NCBI RefSeq assembly: GCF_009915765.1
Contig: NZ_JAABLQ010000001.1
Coordinates: 2,976,001 to 3,040,000, forward strand
DNA length: 64,000 nucleotides
Direction: 5' to 3'
From: Pannonibacter sp. XCT-53
GTDB lineage: Bacteria; Pseudomonadota; Alphaproteobacteria; Rhizobiales; Stappiaceae
Made by a program: the position numbers and the translations under genes. Below, piece after piece: positions 48,751 through 57,417 of the stretch. The notes beneath the pieces are model-generated. The model did no database searches and had not been told where the DNA came from. It saw only the letters and a program-made list of their open reading frames with translations. Position 1 is the stretch's first letter. Every line of letters begins with the position of its first letter.

Positions 48751-49860
48751 TTACTTACCCTCCCTTTTGTCCAACTCTGGCGAAAGGTTGGACATTTTCC
48801 GTTCCTGTTTTGCTCGCCCGATGGCAGCAATGCCGTGATCGGCCAGGCGCGCCTGATCGGCAGCGTCCGTGTAAATCGAAACGGTCCGAAGGTTGGTGTG
48901 GCCGGTCACTGACTTGATTATGTCAGCGCTCATTCCGGCCTCGGCCATGCGCCGGGCGGCAGCCTTGCGCAGGCCATGGGCGGAACAGTTGACGAGCCCG
49001 GCTTCCCGGCAGCGATCGCGAAACCAATTACCGAATCCTGCGTCTGAAAACGGTGCGCCGAACTCTGTGACGAGGAAGGTCATGTTGTCCCGCGCCGTCG
49101 CCTCAAGCTCAGTGAGAAGCGCCGGATGCAGGGACAGCGCCAGTTCCGCGCCGGTCTTGCCCTGCACGACATGCAAGCGACCGTCGCGCACGTGCTGCCA
49201 GCCCATCCGCGCCACATCACCGCGCCTTTGCGCCGTGTAGAGCAACAAAGCCAGCGCGAGGCGCGCCTTTGTGCCGGACGGATGGCGCGCCTCGAAGGCC
49301 GCGATCTCGGCATCCGTCCAAGAATGAAACCCTGCCGTTTTCTTCGCGTATCCTTTCACGCCGCGCGCGGGGTTTCGGTCGATCCAGCCATTGTCGAGCG
49401 CCAGATCGAGCATGATTTTCAGCACCTTGAGAAGATTGTTTGCCGCGTGCGGGCGGTCGGCCATGCCGCCGATGATCGCCTTGACGTGCTCGCGCCGCAG
49501 GTCGCGGACGAGGCGGTCACCATGCAGCTTTCGGAAGCGCTCGATGATGCCTCTATACGTCTTTTGCGTGCTGGGCCGCTGGCTGGTGAACTCGACAGAC
49601 CGATAATATGACACTGCCAGCGCATCGAACGAGCCCGCGCGCGTCCGTCCGCTGCCCACGTTGGCCGTCCATTCCTTGACGCCTGCGAGCGCAGCCGCAT
49701 AGGCGCGCTCGAACTCGTCGCCGACAGGCGGGAAAGGCAGGTAGCAGGAAAAGCCCCGCTTGCGGAACCGCACCCGGTACTTGCCATGGCGGTCAATAAC
49801 CAGGGTGCAGTGTTTGGGCAGCGGATTGCGGCGCGTGCGCATGGCAGGATACTGCGTCAC
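48751..49860 (-). CDS. int: Tyrosine-recombinase integrase
   Basis: 369 residues. An N-terminal DNA-binding region, a core-binding helical domain (about 75-170) and the catalytic domain with all six residues: R212 (TAQRRGD), K235, H295 and R298 ([10 protein letters not shown]), H321 (TGHTN) and nucleophile Y330 (SIYTDA). The GTG at 49860 overlaps the stop of the preceding gene (GTGA) and follows GAGG, so translation is coupled; an ATG at 49878 would also fit. The gene ends 28 bp from attL, as usual for tRNA-targeting integrases. Confidence 0.96.
   Translation of the reverse strand: MTQYPAMRTRRNPLPKHCTLVIDRHGKYRVRFRKRGFSCYLPFPPVGDEFERAYAAALAGVKEWTANVGSGRTRAGSFDALAVSYYRSVEFTSQRPSTQKTYRGIIERFRKLHGDRLVRDLRREHVKAIIGGMADRPHAANNLLKVLKIMLDLALDNGWIDRNPARGVKGYAKKTAGFHSWTDAEIAAFEARHPSGTKARLALALLLYTAQRRGDVARMGWQHVRDGRLHVVQGKTGAELALSLHPALLTELEATARDNMTFLVTEFGAPFSDAGFGNWFRDRCREAGLVNCSAHGLRKAAARRMAEAGMSADIIKSVTGHTNLRTVSIYTDAADQARLADHGIAAIGRAKQERKMSNLSPELDKREGK
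48768..48794. promoter_or_regulatory. Left-end TTGGACA inverted pair, candidate integrase arm site
   Basis: TGTCCAA (48768-48774) and TTGGACA (48788-48794) form a perfect 7-bp inverted repeat with a 13-bp spacer, 45-71 bp inside attL and within the last codons of the integrase gene. The same heptamer recurs three times near attR. Confidence 0.5.
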
Positions 49861-50045
49861 CGCAGCACCTCGTCCCATGAGTTGCTGTCCTGGGTCGGAC
49901 GTTCGGCCGGCGTCTCGCTGGCCTCAACTTCAATTGTTCCGTCCGGGCGCACGGTGATCCGGGCCGATCCATAACCGGCCGCACGCGCCGCCCGGAATAG
50001 CCGCGTTGCGTCAGCTTGGGGGATGAGGGCGGCGCGCTTTTTCAT
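49857..50045 (-). CDS. 62-residue protein coupled to the integrase
   Basis: MKKRAALIPQADATRLFRAARAAGY..., with a basic N-terminal helix, a short beta part (ARITVRPDGTIEVEA) and an acidic tail ending WDEVLR. Similar small proteins often sit just before integrase genes in alphaproteobacterial prophages. It may regulate or assist excision, but no helix-turn-helix is clear. It starts directly after the DUF2190 stop and its own stop overlaps the integrase start. Confidence 0.65.
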   Translation of the reverse strand: MKKRAALIPQADATRLFRAARAAGYGSARITVRPDGTIEVEASETPAERPTQDSNSWDEVLR

Positions 50046-50046
50046 G

Positions 50047-50373
50047 TCAGTTGCTCACGCGGACGAGCACGTCAGCCGTGCCTGCGGCGGCGGCTTTCGT
50101 GCAGTGGCCAATCAGGGTGTTGCCGGAGGCGGTGCCGGTCACCTTGCGCTCGGCGGCGGACCAGTAAACCTTCTGGCCTTCGGTCAGCCCGCTGGCTGCA
50201 ACCTTCGGCAGGCGGAACACGCCCGCCACCTTGACGGCAACAAGCGCGCCGGGGGCAGCGTTCATCGCGGCCACGCCGAAGATGTCGCCGAAGAGGAAGC
50301 CCTCGCCGCTGGCGATGCCACCAGCCGGCGCGGTCAAGTCGAGCGTGTCGCCCGGGTGCACATAATTTCGCAT
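50047..50373 (-). CDS. DUF2190-family phage head protein (decoration or connector type)
   Basis: 108 residues (MRNYVHPGDTLDLTAPAGGIASGEGFLFGDIFG...VLVRVSN). The beta-rich, glycine-rich sequence fits DUF2190 proteins, found beside capsid genes and thought to decorate or stabilise the head. The ATG at 50373 overlaps the region after the gpW-like stop. It is in the head operon. Confidence 0.8.
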   Translation of the reverse strand: MRNYVHPGDTLDLTAPAGGIASGEGFLFGDIFGVAAMNAAPGALVAVKVAGVFRLPKVAASGLTEGQKVYWSAAERKVTGTASGNTLIGHCTKAAAAGTADVLVRVSN

Positions 50374-50375
50374 GG

Positions 50376-50588
50376 TCAGTAGCCCTTCGTACATTTTGGA
50401 GAGAAGATCCGCGCGCGCGGAGCGGTCAGGGTCGCGAGCCGGTGCTCGATGTCGGCGATAGCGGCGGCAAGTTCGGCGTCCGAACGGTACTCCACTTCCT
50501 CACCGTCGACCGCGACCTTGCGGACGCCGCGCGCCCGCAGCGCCCGCAAGGTGTCGAGATGCGCCTGAAGTTCGGCCTGGCTCGTCAT
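50376..50588 (-). CDS. gpW-like head-tail connector protein
   Basis: 70 residues: MTSQAELQAHLDTLRALRARGVRKVAVDGEEVEYRSDAELAAAI has its marks in two parts, an N-terminal helix and a beta hairpin (KVAVDGEEVEYR), then a helix (AAAIADIEHRLATL), the pattern of lambda gpW. gpW closes the portal after packaging and makes the tail docking site. Its presence without any tail gene suggests that the element completes heads and then takes a helper tail. Confidence 0.8.
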   Translation of the reverse strand: MTSQAELQAHLDTLRALRARGVRKVAVDGEEVEYRSDAELAAAIADIEHRLATLTAPRARIFSPKCTKGY

Positions 50589-50590
50589 GG

Positions 50591-52366
50591 TCAACCCGGC
50601 ACATGGTCAAGGCGGGTCCAGCTCCGCCACTCGAGCCACGCAAGGCCGAAGGGGTGGCGGATCTTGAACTGCACGGCGTCGGTGTCAAAGTCGATCCGGC
50701 TGTCCGTAAAGGGGGCTTCCTGGCCTTGAAGGAACACGCGGGCCGCGCCGTCCATCTTCGCCGGCGCGACGGCCAGCCAGCTGACGGACGGGTTCGTCAG
50801 ACGAGGCTCAACAACGATTTGAAGCTTGCCGGCCAGGGGGTTCACGTCCGCCACCGCCGAAGCGGTCACGAAGGCCAGAAGCCGCATCGCGGTCTCTTCG
50901 TAATCAGAGTGCACCAGCCAGTGCGTCGGATACTGTCCGATCATCACATTGCCAGCGCCCTTGCGCTTGGCCATGCCGGAGCGCAAGCCCATCATCTGCC
51001 CAAGCATGGTGCTTTCCAGCTGGGCGAATTGGGCAATGTTGCCGCGCGATGCGTGAAACACCGGGTTCCCGTCGCGCATCTTCGGCCCCGCGGCACTGGC
51101 CTGTTCCAGGAAGGCGACCTGACGGTCGGCGATCTCGGCGGCCATCCGCTTCCCGAGCTGCACGCCATCATTGCCGAGCCGGGCGCCGGCATTGATGGTT
51201 AGTTCGTAGCTCTTCGACGTGATGCCGCCGATGATAGCAACGGACACGGTTTCACCGCTCTCGTGAATAAAAGAGTGTCTGTAATGCCCCGACTCCAGCC
51301 GGTCGGCGATGGCGAGAGATGTCCAGTCCGCCTGGCCGCGCGTTTCTGGGTTGAAGCTCGTCACCGTGTCCCGGCCAAACAGCGCCGCCACCGGCGAGGC
51401 GGCGGCGTCCAGTTCGCGGCGCATCGCGAGATTGAAGGTTGCCCCGGCGATGATCGGGAAGTCGGAAGTCGTTGCCGCGCGGCGGATCACCTCCGCATCG
51501 GACAGACCGACGGTGGTGATGCCAGCATTCCGGCAGATTTTCTCGGCCAGCGCCCGCTCGCCCTGGGCGAACACTTCAGCGGCGCGTCCGGTCGGGGTTT
51601 CGCCCCGGTTCACCGTGTCGAAAAACTCGACGACGGCCGCGCGCAAGACGCCCGGATTGTCGAAAGTCTCGTCGTTGTGGCCGCTGCGCACGGTGCGCAG
51701 GGTCGGCGCGGCACGCTCGACCGCAGCCAGCGCCAGGCGCATCTTCTCGGCGTCCGGCGCATCGCTGTCTCGCAGCGCCTCGCGCACATCATCCGGCACG
51801 CCGGCGGCGCGGCACACTGTATCGAACGCGGCCGGCGTCATGCGGGTTTCTGTTTCAACTTCGGGGGGCATGTTTTCACTCCTGATTTGCGACAAGGGAT
51901 CGGCCGGGGTAACGACAAAAGAGCCTTCAATCAGCCGCCCGGCGACGGCCTTGCGGATTTTCCTTCCGCTTGCGGGATCGGTGAGGGTCAGCCACTTCGA
52001 CACCGCGAAGGACACGCTGAATGCCGTCTGCACGCCGTCCGCCAAGTTGGCCGCCAGCGCCGCGTTGTCGGCCCGGCTGGACAGGCGACCGTCCGCCACC
52101 AGGGCCGTGACGCCGCCGTCGAGGTCTTCGGTGCGGAAATTCATGAGCGTCCCGACCGTGTCGCGCACGCTAGTCGAATGGTCGGTTTGCAGCGGCAGCC
52201 GCTCCGGCCAGCCAGCGGCACCGAACGCCTTCAGGTCGAGAACTTCTAGATAGCTGCCCCGGTCCACTGGCGCGCTGGTCGCGACGATCACGGTGAAGGT
52301 GCGGGTCTCCGGGTCGAAGCTGTTCGGCCGCGCCTGGGCGTCGAGGCGGCAAATGGGCTTGCTCAT
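50591..52366 (-). CDS. Fused prohead protease and major capsid protein
   Basis: 591 residues. Residues 1-165 are an HK97-type (S78) prohead protease, with the histidine in TDHSTS (H63) and the serine in AFSVSF (S117). A linker of about 100 residues with an acidic helix (about 190-220) probably acts as scaffold, then the HK97-fold capsid domain (about 280-591; FPIIAGATFNLAMRRELD, HSDYEETAMRLLAFVTA, PHPFG-like end). Processing must separate the parts during assembly. The start overlaps the portal stop by four bases (ATGA). Confidence 0.93.
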   Translation of the reverse strand: MSKPICRLDAQARPNSFDPETRTFTVIVATSAPVDRGSYLEVLDLKAFGAAGWPERLPLQTDHSTSVRDTVGTLMNFRTEDLDGGVTALVADGRLSSRADNAALAANLADGVQTAFSVSFAVSKWLTLTDPASGRKIRKAVAGRLIEGSFVVTPADPLSQIRSENMPPEVETETRMTPAAFDTVCRAAGVPDDVREALRDSDAPDAEKMRLALAAVERAAPTLRTVRSGHNDETFDNPGVLRAAVVEFFDTVNRGETPTGRAAEVFAQGERALAEKICRNAGITTVGLSDAEVIRRAATTSDFPIIAGATFNLAMRRELDAAASPVAALFGRDTVTSFNPETRGQADWTSLAIADRLESGHYRHSFIHESGETVSVAIIGGITSKSYELTINAGARLGNDGVQLGKRMAAEIADRQVAFLEQASAAGPKMRDGNPVFHASRGNIAQFAQLESTMLGQMMGLRSGMAKRKGAGNVMIGQYPTHWLVHSDYEETAMRLLAFVTASAVADVNPLAGKLQIVVEPRLTNPSVSWLAVAPAKMDGAARVFLQGQEAPFTDSRIDFDTDAVQFKIRHPFGLAWLEWRSWTRLDHVPG

Positions 52367-53661
52367 GCTTCCTCCTTTGCCGGCTTTGTGTCGTCGGCAG
52401 CGATCTCGGCAAGGACGGTTTCAAATTCGCGTCCGCGCGCCTCGACGATCTCCTTGCGGGATTTGAGCCCGGCTCCCAGAAGCGCGATGTCGGCGCTGGC
52501 TTCCTTCATCGGGTCGACTTGGGGCCACGCGGGTTCGATCCAGCCGGGTTCCTCAGCGCCGTAAACGCGCCCGGCCAGCGTCTCGATGGCCAGCCAGCGG
52601 CGAAAGATCGGGTCGAGGAAGCCCTCGATGAGAAGCACGCGGCGCAGGGCTTCGGCCTTGCGTCGGGCGGTCAGAGCGCCGCCTCTGAAGGACGAGTAAT
52701 TGACGCCCTCAAGATCTCCGATCAGATCTTCGTACGTCACACCGATTGCGGCGGCGATCTGGCGATACAGGACCTTGATGAACGAGTTAAAATCAGGGCT
52801 TTGGGGGCCGTTCACCACTTCGACGCCCTCACCGGGTCGGGTGCGGATGATCGCGCCGGGCTCGAGGCTCGGGTTCGGCTCGCCGTCGAAAGCATCCGCG
52901 CCGTCCGGGCTGGTCAGGATGGCGGTCAGCATGGCGCTGACCTGAAGCTGTTTCAGGCGCGCCTCAATTGCGATGGACGCATTGTTCAAAACCGGCAGCG
53001 CGGCGACAAGCGGGCTGACGCCGCGCACCTGGCCGGGAAATTCTGCGTCGTACAGGTGGATCACCTCGGCGGCGTCGTGGCGGATCGACGCCGCCGAGGT
53101 TCCGGCGAAAGGGTCACCTGGGGCGGTCGTCAGAAGGAAGTACCCGACTATAACCCCTCGCCCATCGCGCTCGACACCGGCCACCACCGTGCCGGCCGCG
53201 CCGCGATCTTCATTTTTGCTTCGGTCCAGCTGTTCCGGGTCGAGAAGCTGAAAGGCATAGGCCCCATCGATCACCCGGTGGATTCCGAGAACTTCGCCGG
53301 TCAGGGCGTAGGACCGGACAGCGGCGCGCTGAAGGGCCGCTGCCGACATGCGCCGGGACGGGTCCAGCCGCGCGCTGTTGAACGCTGCGTCAAGCGCGGC
53401 GTCCGGTGTGTTGAGCCGGACGCCGCTGCCTGCAACCTGGGAGACGATCAAAGACACCGCAGAACGCACAACCGGGTCATTGATGTACAGTCCCGCCACC
53501 CGTTGCGCGACCGTCTGCCCTGCCTGCCGCATGTCCGCCGCGCCGGACAGGCTGCGGGGATCGTCCGGCCAGTTCGCGGAGGCCGCGTTCACGCTCCGGG
53601 CTGTCTTTGCGCCCGGTTTGTTCAAGCGGCGAAGGAGGTTCGGCAGGGCCAAGGGAAACAT
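52363..53661 (-). CDS. Phage portal protein (lambda gpB family)
   Basis: 432 residues. The conserved DPVVRSAVSLIVSQVAGSGVRL, AVRSYALTGEVLGIH and GVTYEDLIGDLEGVNYSSFRGG are typical of the lambda-type portal that forms the dodecameric DNA channel at the capsid vertex. It is shorter than lambda gpB but complete. The C-terminal Glu-rich tail is short. It overlaps the capsid-fusion gene by four bases. Confidence 0.94.
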   Translation of the reverse strand: MFPLALPNLLRRLNKPGAKTARSVNAASANWPDDPRSLSGAADMRQAGQTVAQRVAGLYINDPVVRSAVSLIVSQVAGSGVRLNTPDAALDAAFNSARLDPSRRMSAAALQRAAVRSYALTGEVLGIHRVIDGAYAFQLLDPEQLDRSKNEDRGAAGTVVAGVERDGRGVIVGYFLLTTAPGDPFAGTSAASIRHDAAEVIHLYDAEFPGQVRGVSPLVAALPVLNNASIAIEARLKQLQVSAMLTAILTSPDGADAFDGEPNPSLEPGAIIRTRPGEGVEVVNGPQSPDFNSFIKVLYRQIAAAIGVTYEDLIGDLEGVNYSSFRGGALTARRKAEALRRVLLIEGFLDPIFRRWLAIETLAGRVYGAEEPGWIEPAWPQVDPMKEASADIALLGAGLKSRKEIVEARGREFETVLAEIAADDTKPAKEEA

Positions 53662-53664
53662 GGG

Positions 53665-54174
53665 TCAGTCCGCCGTGCCGCCCTTGCCGTCCGCAAGCCG
53701 CTCCCATGCCGCATCGACAACGGCGACCAGGTAGTCAAGGCTGACGACGATGGAGACCGACTTGAAGGGGTCGGCCAGGACACCCGGCAGGTCCGCTTCA
53801 GCGACAATATCGCTGCGATAATCGCCGGCCGCCAGCGGCACGCGAGTGCAGTCCGCAGCTGTCGGAGCCGGCTTGCCCCGTTCGCTCGCCGGGACGAGAA
53901 GGCCAAGCTCGCCGCGCGAGATGACCAGATAGGAACGCCCCTTGAACAGGAACAGGTTCTCGACTTCGCGGTGAATGGTTGCCGCATCAAGGCCAGCGTC
54001 CACAAGCTCGGCAAGTGCCAGCAGGGTGACGGCGTCCTTCTTGGTCAACTGCCGCGCGCGGCCGGCAACGCCGGCTTCAGACGGTTTGAAGTAGCCCCGC
54101 GAAATCCACTGTTCAACGCGGGTCGCGTTGAGGTCCAGTTCGTTGCAGAGGGGCCGAAGGCGAACGGTTTGCAT
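53665..54174 (-). CDS. MerR-like DNA-binding protein, first gene of the head operon
   Basis: 169 residues. The N-terminal 70 have a winged-helix/MerR pattern (LDLNATRVEQWISRGYFKPSE, then helices AVTLLALAELVDAGLDAATIHREVENL). The rest has no known family. It may regulate the head genes or act in packaging, but no direct evidence shows which. A clear promoter lies 26-54 bp upstream. Other MerR/AlpA-type proteins are the usual activators of satellite elements, so this is the best AlpA-like candidate. Confidence 0.75.
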   Translation of the reverse strand: MQTVRLRPLCNELDLNATRVEQWISRGYFKPSEAGVAGRARQLTKKDAVTLLALAELVDAGLDAATIHREVENLFLFKGRSYLVISRGELGLLVPASERGKPAPTAADCTRVPLAAGDYRSDIVAEADLPGVLADPFKSVSIVVSLDYLVAVVDAAWERLADGKGGTAD

Positions 54175-54181
54175 TTAAAAT

Positions 54182-54228
54182 CTCCGACATGTTGTCTGAA
54201 CTATGCCAAACCTCCGACAGTTCGTCAA
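54182..54228 (-). promoter_or_regulatory. Sigma70-type promoter of the head operon with two CTCCGACA boxes
   Basis: On the minus strand, TTGACG (54223-54228) and CATAGT (54200-54205) are 17 bp apart, 26 bp before the 54174 start. The plus-strand box CTCCGACA occurs at 54212-54219 (between -35 and -10) and 54182-54189 (near the transcription start), 30 bp apart, each followed by a GTC half. They look like operators for a regulator. Confidence 0.6.
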
Positions 54229-54243
54229 TAGTTCTTTTCGGTC

Positions 54244-54498
54244 TCACCCCGCTTCGGCCAGCCAACGTCGGCGGACCTCGTCCGCGCCCTGGCTGAAGGT
54301 CTCGAAATTGTCGAGGTCGCGCTCGTCGCCGTTGCCCTCGACCGGATCCGGCTCGAAGTCCGCATCGCCGTCGATCTCGTCGAGCAGCGCGACCAGGTTG
54401 TCGATTGTGGCCTCGATCCGCGCCCGAAGGCTTGGCGTCATGGGCATCCAGGTAACGGGCAAGCCGCGAGCGGCTGCCGCAAACTGCTGTCTGGGCAT
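54244..54498 (-). CDS. 84-residue acidic protein divergent from the XRE regulator
   Basis: MPRQQFAAAARGLPVTWMPMTPSL... followed by a helical part and a strongly acidic middle (DEIDGDADFEPDPVEGNGDERDLDN). No family recognised. The ATG at 54498 has AAGGGGA upstream. It shares its promoter region with the XRE gene, so it is probably under its control; an early or anti-repressor role is possible but unproven. Confidence 0.6.
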   Translation of the reverse strand: MPRQQFAAAARGLPVTWMPMTPSLRARIEATIDNLVALLDEIDGDADFEPDPVEGNGDERDLDNFETFSQGADEVRRRWLAEAG

Positions 54499-54522
54499 TG
54501 TCTTTCCCCTTCGGGTTCGCTA

Positions 54523-54579
54523 TTGATACTAAAAGTAGTAAAAGGACGACTGCCGTGTTGTCAATACCAAAAGTATCAA
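54523..54579. promoter_or_regulatory. Two TTGATACT-type operators around the XRE start
   Basis: Operator 1, TTGATACT-AAA-AGTAGTAA (54523-54541), and operator 2, TCAATACC-AAA-AGTATCAA (54561-54579), share the half-site TTGATACT. The second lies within the first codons of the XRE gene. The paired sites fit a repressor switch. Confidence 0.55.
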
Positions 54580-54812
54580 TCCGCCAAGTGAAGGCAGCAC
54601 GCGCACTCTTAGGCTGGTCTCAGTCAGACCTGGCCCTTAGGTCCGGTGTTTCCGAACCGACAATCAAGCGGCTAGAGGCATCGGACGGGCCGTTAGGTGG
54701 CCGATCTGATACCGTAGAGAAGGTTGTTTCCGCCCTCGAACAGGCCGGTATCATTTTCGTGAGTGAGAACGGCGAGGGGCCGGGGGTCCGGCTTCGCAAA
54801 GGCGTCATCTGA
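54553..54812 (+). CDS. XRE-family regulator of the element
   Basis: About 86 residues from the GTG at 54553 (AAAGGA upstream). A Cro/CI-type helix-turn-helix (AARALLGWSQSDLALRSGVSEPTIKRLEA in two helices' worth of sequence) fills the middle. It is the only plus-strand gene of the element, divergent from the small acidic protein and overlapping the terminase 3' end by eight bases. It is the likely repressor. A longer frame from 54498 has no ribosome site. Confidence 0.85.
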
Positions 54813-56583
54813 TCCACTTCGACTTGACGACGCTGGCAACTTTCGGTGCTGTGCTTTCGATGCCGCGCCGCAGCTCATCAAGGCGACTTTCCCAGTTGAT
54901 ATTCACGATTTGCCGCGCGGCGAAGGCATAGACGACGCAGTCCAACGCCTCGGCACGGCGGCCGGAAATGCGCTCGAACCGGCGCTTTGGTTGGCCCCGG
55001 CTGTAGCGCACGACGACACGTTCAGACGCGAGTTGCTCAAACCAAGAGAGCGGCAGGCTATCTGAAAACCGCAGCGACCGCGCCCGTGCCAGGCGTGCGT
55101 TGAGGTGGCTTTTGATGCCGTCAACACCCACAATCCACAGCGCGCCGCCCCGGATTTTCTGCTTCGACTTTTCAATCCATGGCCTGTTGCCTTCGACACC
55201 CTTGATCGCCAGCACCTTTCGGCCCGCACGGGGAAAACAGAACCTGTAGACCGATTCCATGGTCTCGCCGTCGCCCGAATCCACGGCCGCCGCATCGATG
55301 CCGATCTTGCCGCCAAGCGGATGCGGGAAGCGCATCTTCAGCATGTCGTCCAATTCGGTCCAGGTGGCGTCATCATCGGGCAATCCCCACACCACGAACG
55401 CGCCGAGAACAAAGGCTTCAGCGTCCCGTGTCCAGCCGATCACGGTCACCTCGAGGCGGTCGCGTTGCACGTCTACGCCGGCCGTCAGGGTCAGCACCTC
55501 GGCAGGGATGGCGTCCAGGCTGAACGGCTCGGCGCGGGCGGCAAGGGCGGCGTCGTCCAGTTCCTCGCCATCCTCGCGCCAGCCCTGGCCAAGGATCGTA
55601 TTGACGAAGGTTTGCAGGCGCGCCGGATCGTCCTTGGCCGCGATAAATTCCGCCGCCAGCTTCCCCCAACTCGCGTTTGCGAGCAGGGACACCAGGGCAT
55701 TCAGCCGGAAGCCGGCGTGTCCCTGCACCTCCGGGCGCGTTGCGCGCCAGCGACCGGCGGCGACCATTGCCGGCTTGTGGGTCTCGTCGATGACCGAACC
55801 GCAGGACCGGCAAGCATACGCCGCCTTCTCTGGCTGGCCTTCCGGCCAATGGATGTCCCCCCAGGTGATTTCATGGAATGCGCCGCAGTCCGGGCACGGC
55901 ACCTCGAAGACGCGCGCGTCGGATGCCGCATAGGACCGCAGCACGTGGGAGGTCTCTTCAAACACGGGCGTCGATCCGATTACGACCTTGCGATCCGGGA
56001 ACGACAGCGTCCGCTTTTCCGCCAGCAATATCGGCGATCCTTCGGCGCTCGTCTCCATGCCGTCGACCTCGTCGCACAACAGCACGCGCACATTATGCCG
56101 TCGCAAGTTGCGGGGGGCCTTCGCGGCCACGATCTTCAGACTGCCACCGGGGAAGCGGCGGGACAGGATCGTGTTGCGTCCGGTCTCGTCAACGCCGGAG
56201 CCGATCAGGCCGGAAAGGGCCGGTGAGGCGTCAAAAATCGGTTCGATATCGGACACCATGTAATCTCTGCAATCTGCCTCCGTCGGCAGCAGGCACAGGA
56301 TCGGCGCGGGATCGTTGGCGATGTATCCGGCAAGCGCGCCGGTCAGGAGCGTGGTAAAACCGACGCGGACGGGCTTGACCAGCGTCACGCGCTCGATGGC
56401 CGGATCACCAATGGCGTCCGCAATTTCGCGCTGGAACGGCCAGAGCTGGACCGCGCCGGGCAGCGCCGAGACGCCCTCCGGCAACATCACGTTGCGCTCG
56501 ATCCACTGCGACAAGAGCCGCCGGGGCGGCGGCAGCAGGCCGGCGAGTGCGTCCTTGCGCAGGCGGGTCAGGGTGTCAGTCAT
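54805..56583 (-). CDS. Terminase large subunit, GpA family
   Basis: 592 residues from the ATG at 56583. The N-terminal ATPase (LVKPVRVGFTTLLTGALAGYI, LLCDEVDGMETS as Walker B), a zinc-like pair (CPDCGAFHE and CRSCGSV), and the C-terminal nuclease (LTLTAGVDVQRDRLEV, DAAAVDSGDGE, LDCVVYAFAA). It cuts and pumps DNA into the capsid, so the element should package its own genome. The gene overlaps small terminase by eight bases and the XRE gene at its 3' end. Confidence 0.95.
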   Translation of the reverse strand: MTDTLTRLRKDALAGLLPPPRRLLSQWIERNVMLPEGVSALPGAVQLWPFQREIADAIGDPAIERVTLVKPVRVGFTTLLTGALAGYIANDPAPILCLLPTEADCRDYMVSDIEPIFDASPALSGLIGSGVDETGRNTILSRRFPGGSLKIVAAKAPRNLRRHNVRVLLCDEVDGMETSAEGSPILLAEKRTLSFPDRKVVIGSTPVFEETSHVLRSYAASDARVFEVPCPDCGAFHEITWGDIHWPEGQPEKAAYACRSCGSVIDETHKPAMVAAGRWRATRPEVQGHAGFRLNALVSLLANASWGKLAAEFIAAKDDPARLQTFVNTILGQGWREDGEELDDAALAARAEPFSLDAIPAEVLTLTAGVDVQRDRLEVTVIGWTRDAEAFVLGAFVVWGLPDDDATWTELDDMLKMRFPHPLGGKIGIDAAAVDSGDGETMESVYRFCFPRAGRKVLAIKGVEGNRPWIEKSKQKIRGGALWIVGVDGIKSHLNARLARARSLRFSDSLPLSWFEQLASERVVVRYSRGQPKRRFERISGRRAEALDCVVYAFAARQIVNINWESRLDELRRGIESTAPKVASVVKSKWIR

Positions 56584-57112
56584 CTTCGGCAAGTTCCTCA
56601 AGCGCACACCGGATCTCGGCGTCGATCACGTCCACGTCGCGAGCGCTCAGATGGGCCAGCCCCTGGCGGACCCGCGCCGGCACCGCCAGCAGCCGCGACC
56701 GGACCTGCCGGACGATGCCGCCCCATGTCGCTGCCACCTCAGAAGCCGGCACCAGCTCTCGCCGCAGGGCCGCGTTCTTCAGCGCTGCATGGTCGGCTTG
56801 TTCCTTCGCGAGGCGCGCCCGTTCGGCCGTCAGGAAAATCGCGCTCGCCTCATCGCCCCGCCCCGCCGCCATCTCCCGAAGGTGCGAGGCATAGCCTTGG
56901 AGCGATTTCGTGAGGTCGTAACGATCCGTCCCGACCTTCACGACAAGCCCGCGCTGCGCAAGGTCTCGGATAGTCCTTGGGTTGACGCCGACCAGGGCAG
57001 CAAGGTTGTCGCCATCCACGACGAGGCCGAAGGCGGCAACATCCCCGGCATAGCGCTGCGCCTCTCCAAGCAAGTCACTGGAAAGATTTAGTATTTCCGC
57101 CGTCTCACTCAT
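56576..57112 (-). CDS. Terminase small subunit, Nu1-like
   Basis: 178 residues. An N-terminal winged helix-turn-helix (NLAALVGVNPRTIRDLAQRGLVV) recognises the packaging site; a coiled coil (ERARLAKEQADHAALKNAALRRELV) and a C-terminal helix interact with the large subunit. A different terminase specificity from the helper is what lets satellites package their own DNA. The start overlaps the preceding gene by four bases. Confidence 0.9.
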   Translation of the reverse strand: MSETAEILNLSSDLLGEAQRYAGDVAAFGLVVDGDNLAALVGVNPRTIRDLAQRGLVVKVGTDRYDLTKSLQGYASHLREMAAGRGDEASAIFLTAERARLAKEQADHAALKNAALRRELVPASEVAATWGGIVRQVRSRLLAVPARVRQGLAHLSARDVDVIDAEIRCALEELAEDD

Positions 57113-57417
57113 CGGCCCGGCTCCCCCTTACGAAATTCCGCAGAGCCCAAAATTCCGGGGGTCGCATCCCGCGCAACGGAACCCGATGGGGAAGGACCCG
57201 CAAGCTCGCGGGCCAGTTCGCGGATGGCGAAGGCCAGTTCTGACTTTTCCTCGTGGAAGTGCTCGGGATCGCGGTGCGACGGCCGCAGCCGGTCGAGCCG
57301 GGCGGCGATCTCAGAGAGGGAGTTCGTTACATCCCTAGTCCCCCCCTTAAGGGGGACTAGGGGATGTAACGCCCCCCTCGCATCGCCGTTGCATGTGTTG
57401 TTGTAACGCCGTTTCAT
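57109..57417 (-). CDS. Hypothetical protein between primase and terminase
   Basis: 102 residues from the ATG at 57417, which overlaps the primase stop (ATGA). The middle contains helices (SEIAARLDRL, SELAFAIRELARELAG); the ends look disordered. It overlaps the terminase small-subunit start by four bases, so primase, this gene and terminase are coupled. No known family. Confidence 0.65.
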   Translation of the reverse strand: MKRRYNNTCNGDARGALHPLVPLKGGTRDVTNSLSEIAARLDRLRPSHRDPEHFHEEKSELAFAIRELARELAGPSPSGSVARDATPGILGSAEFRKGEPGR

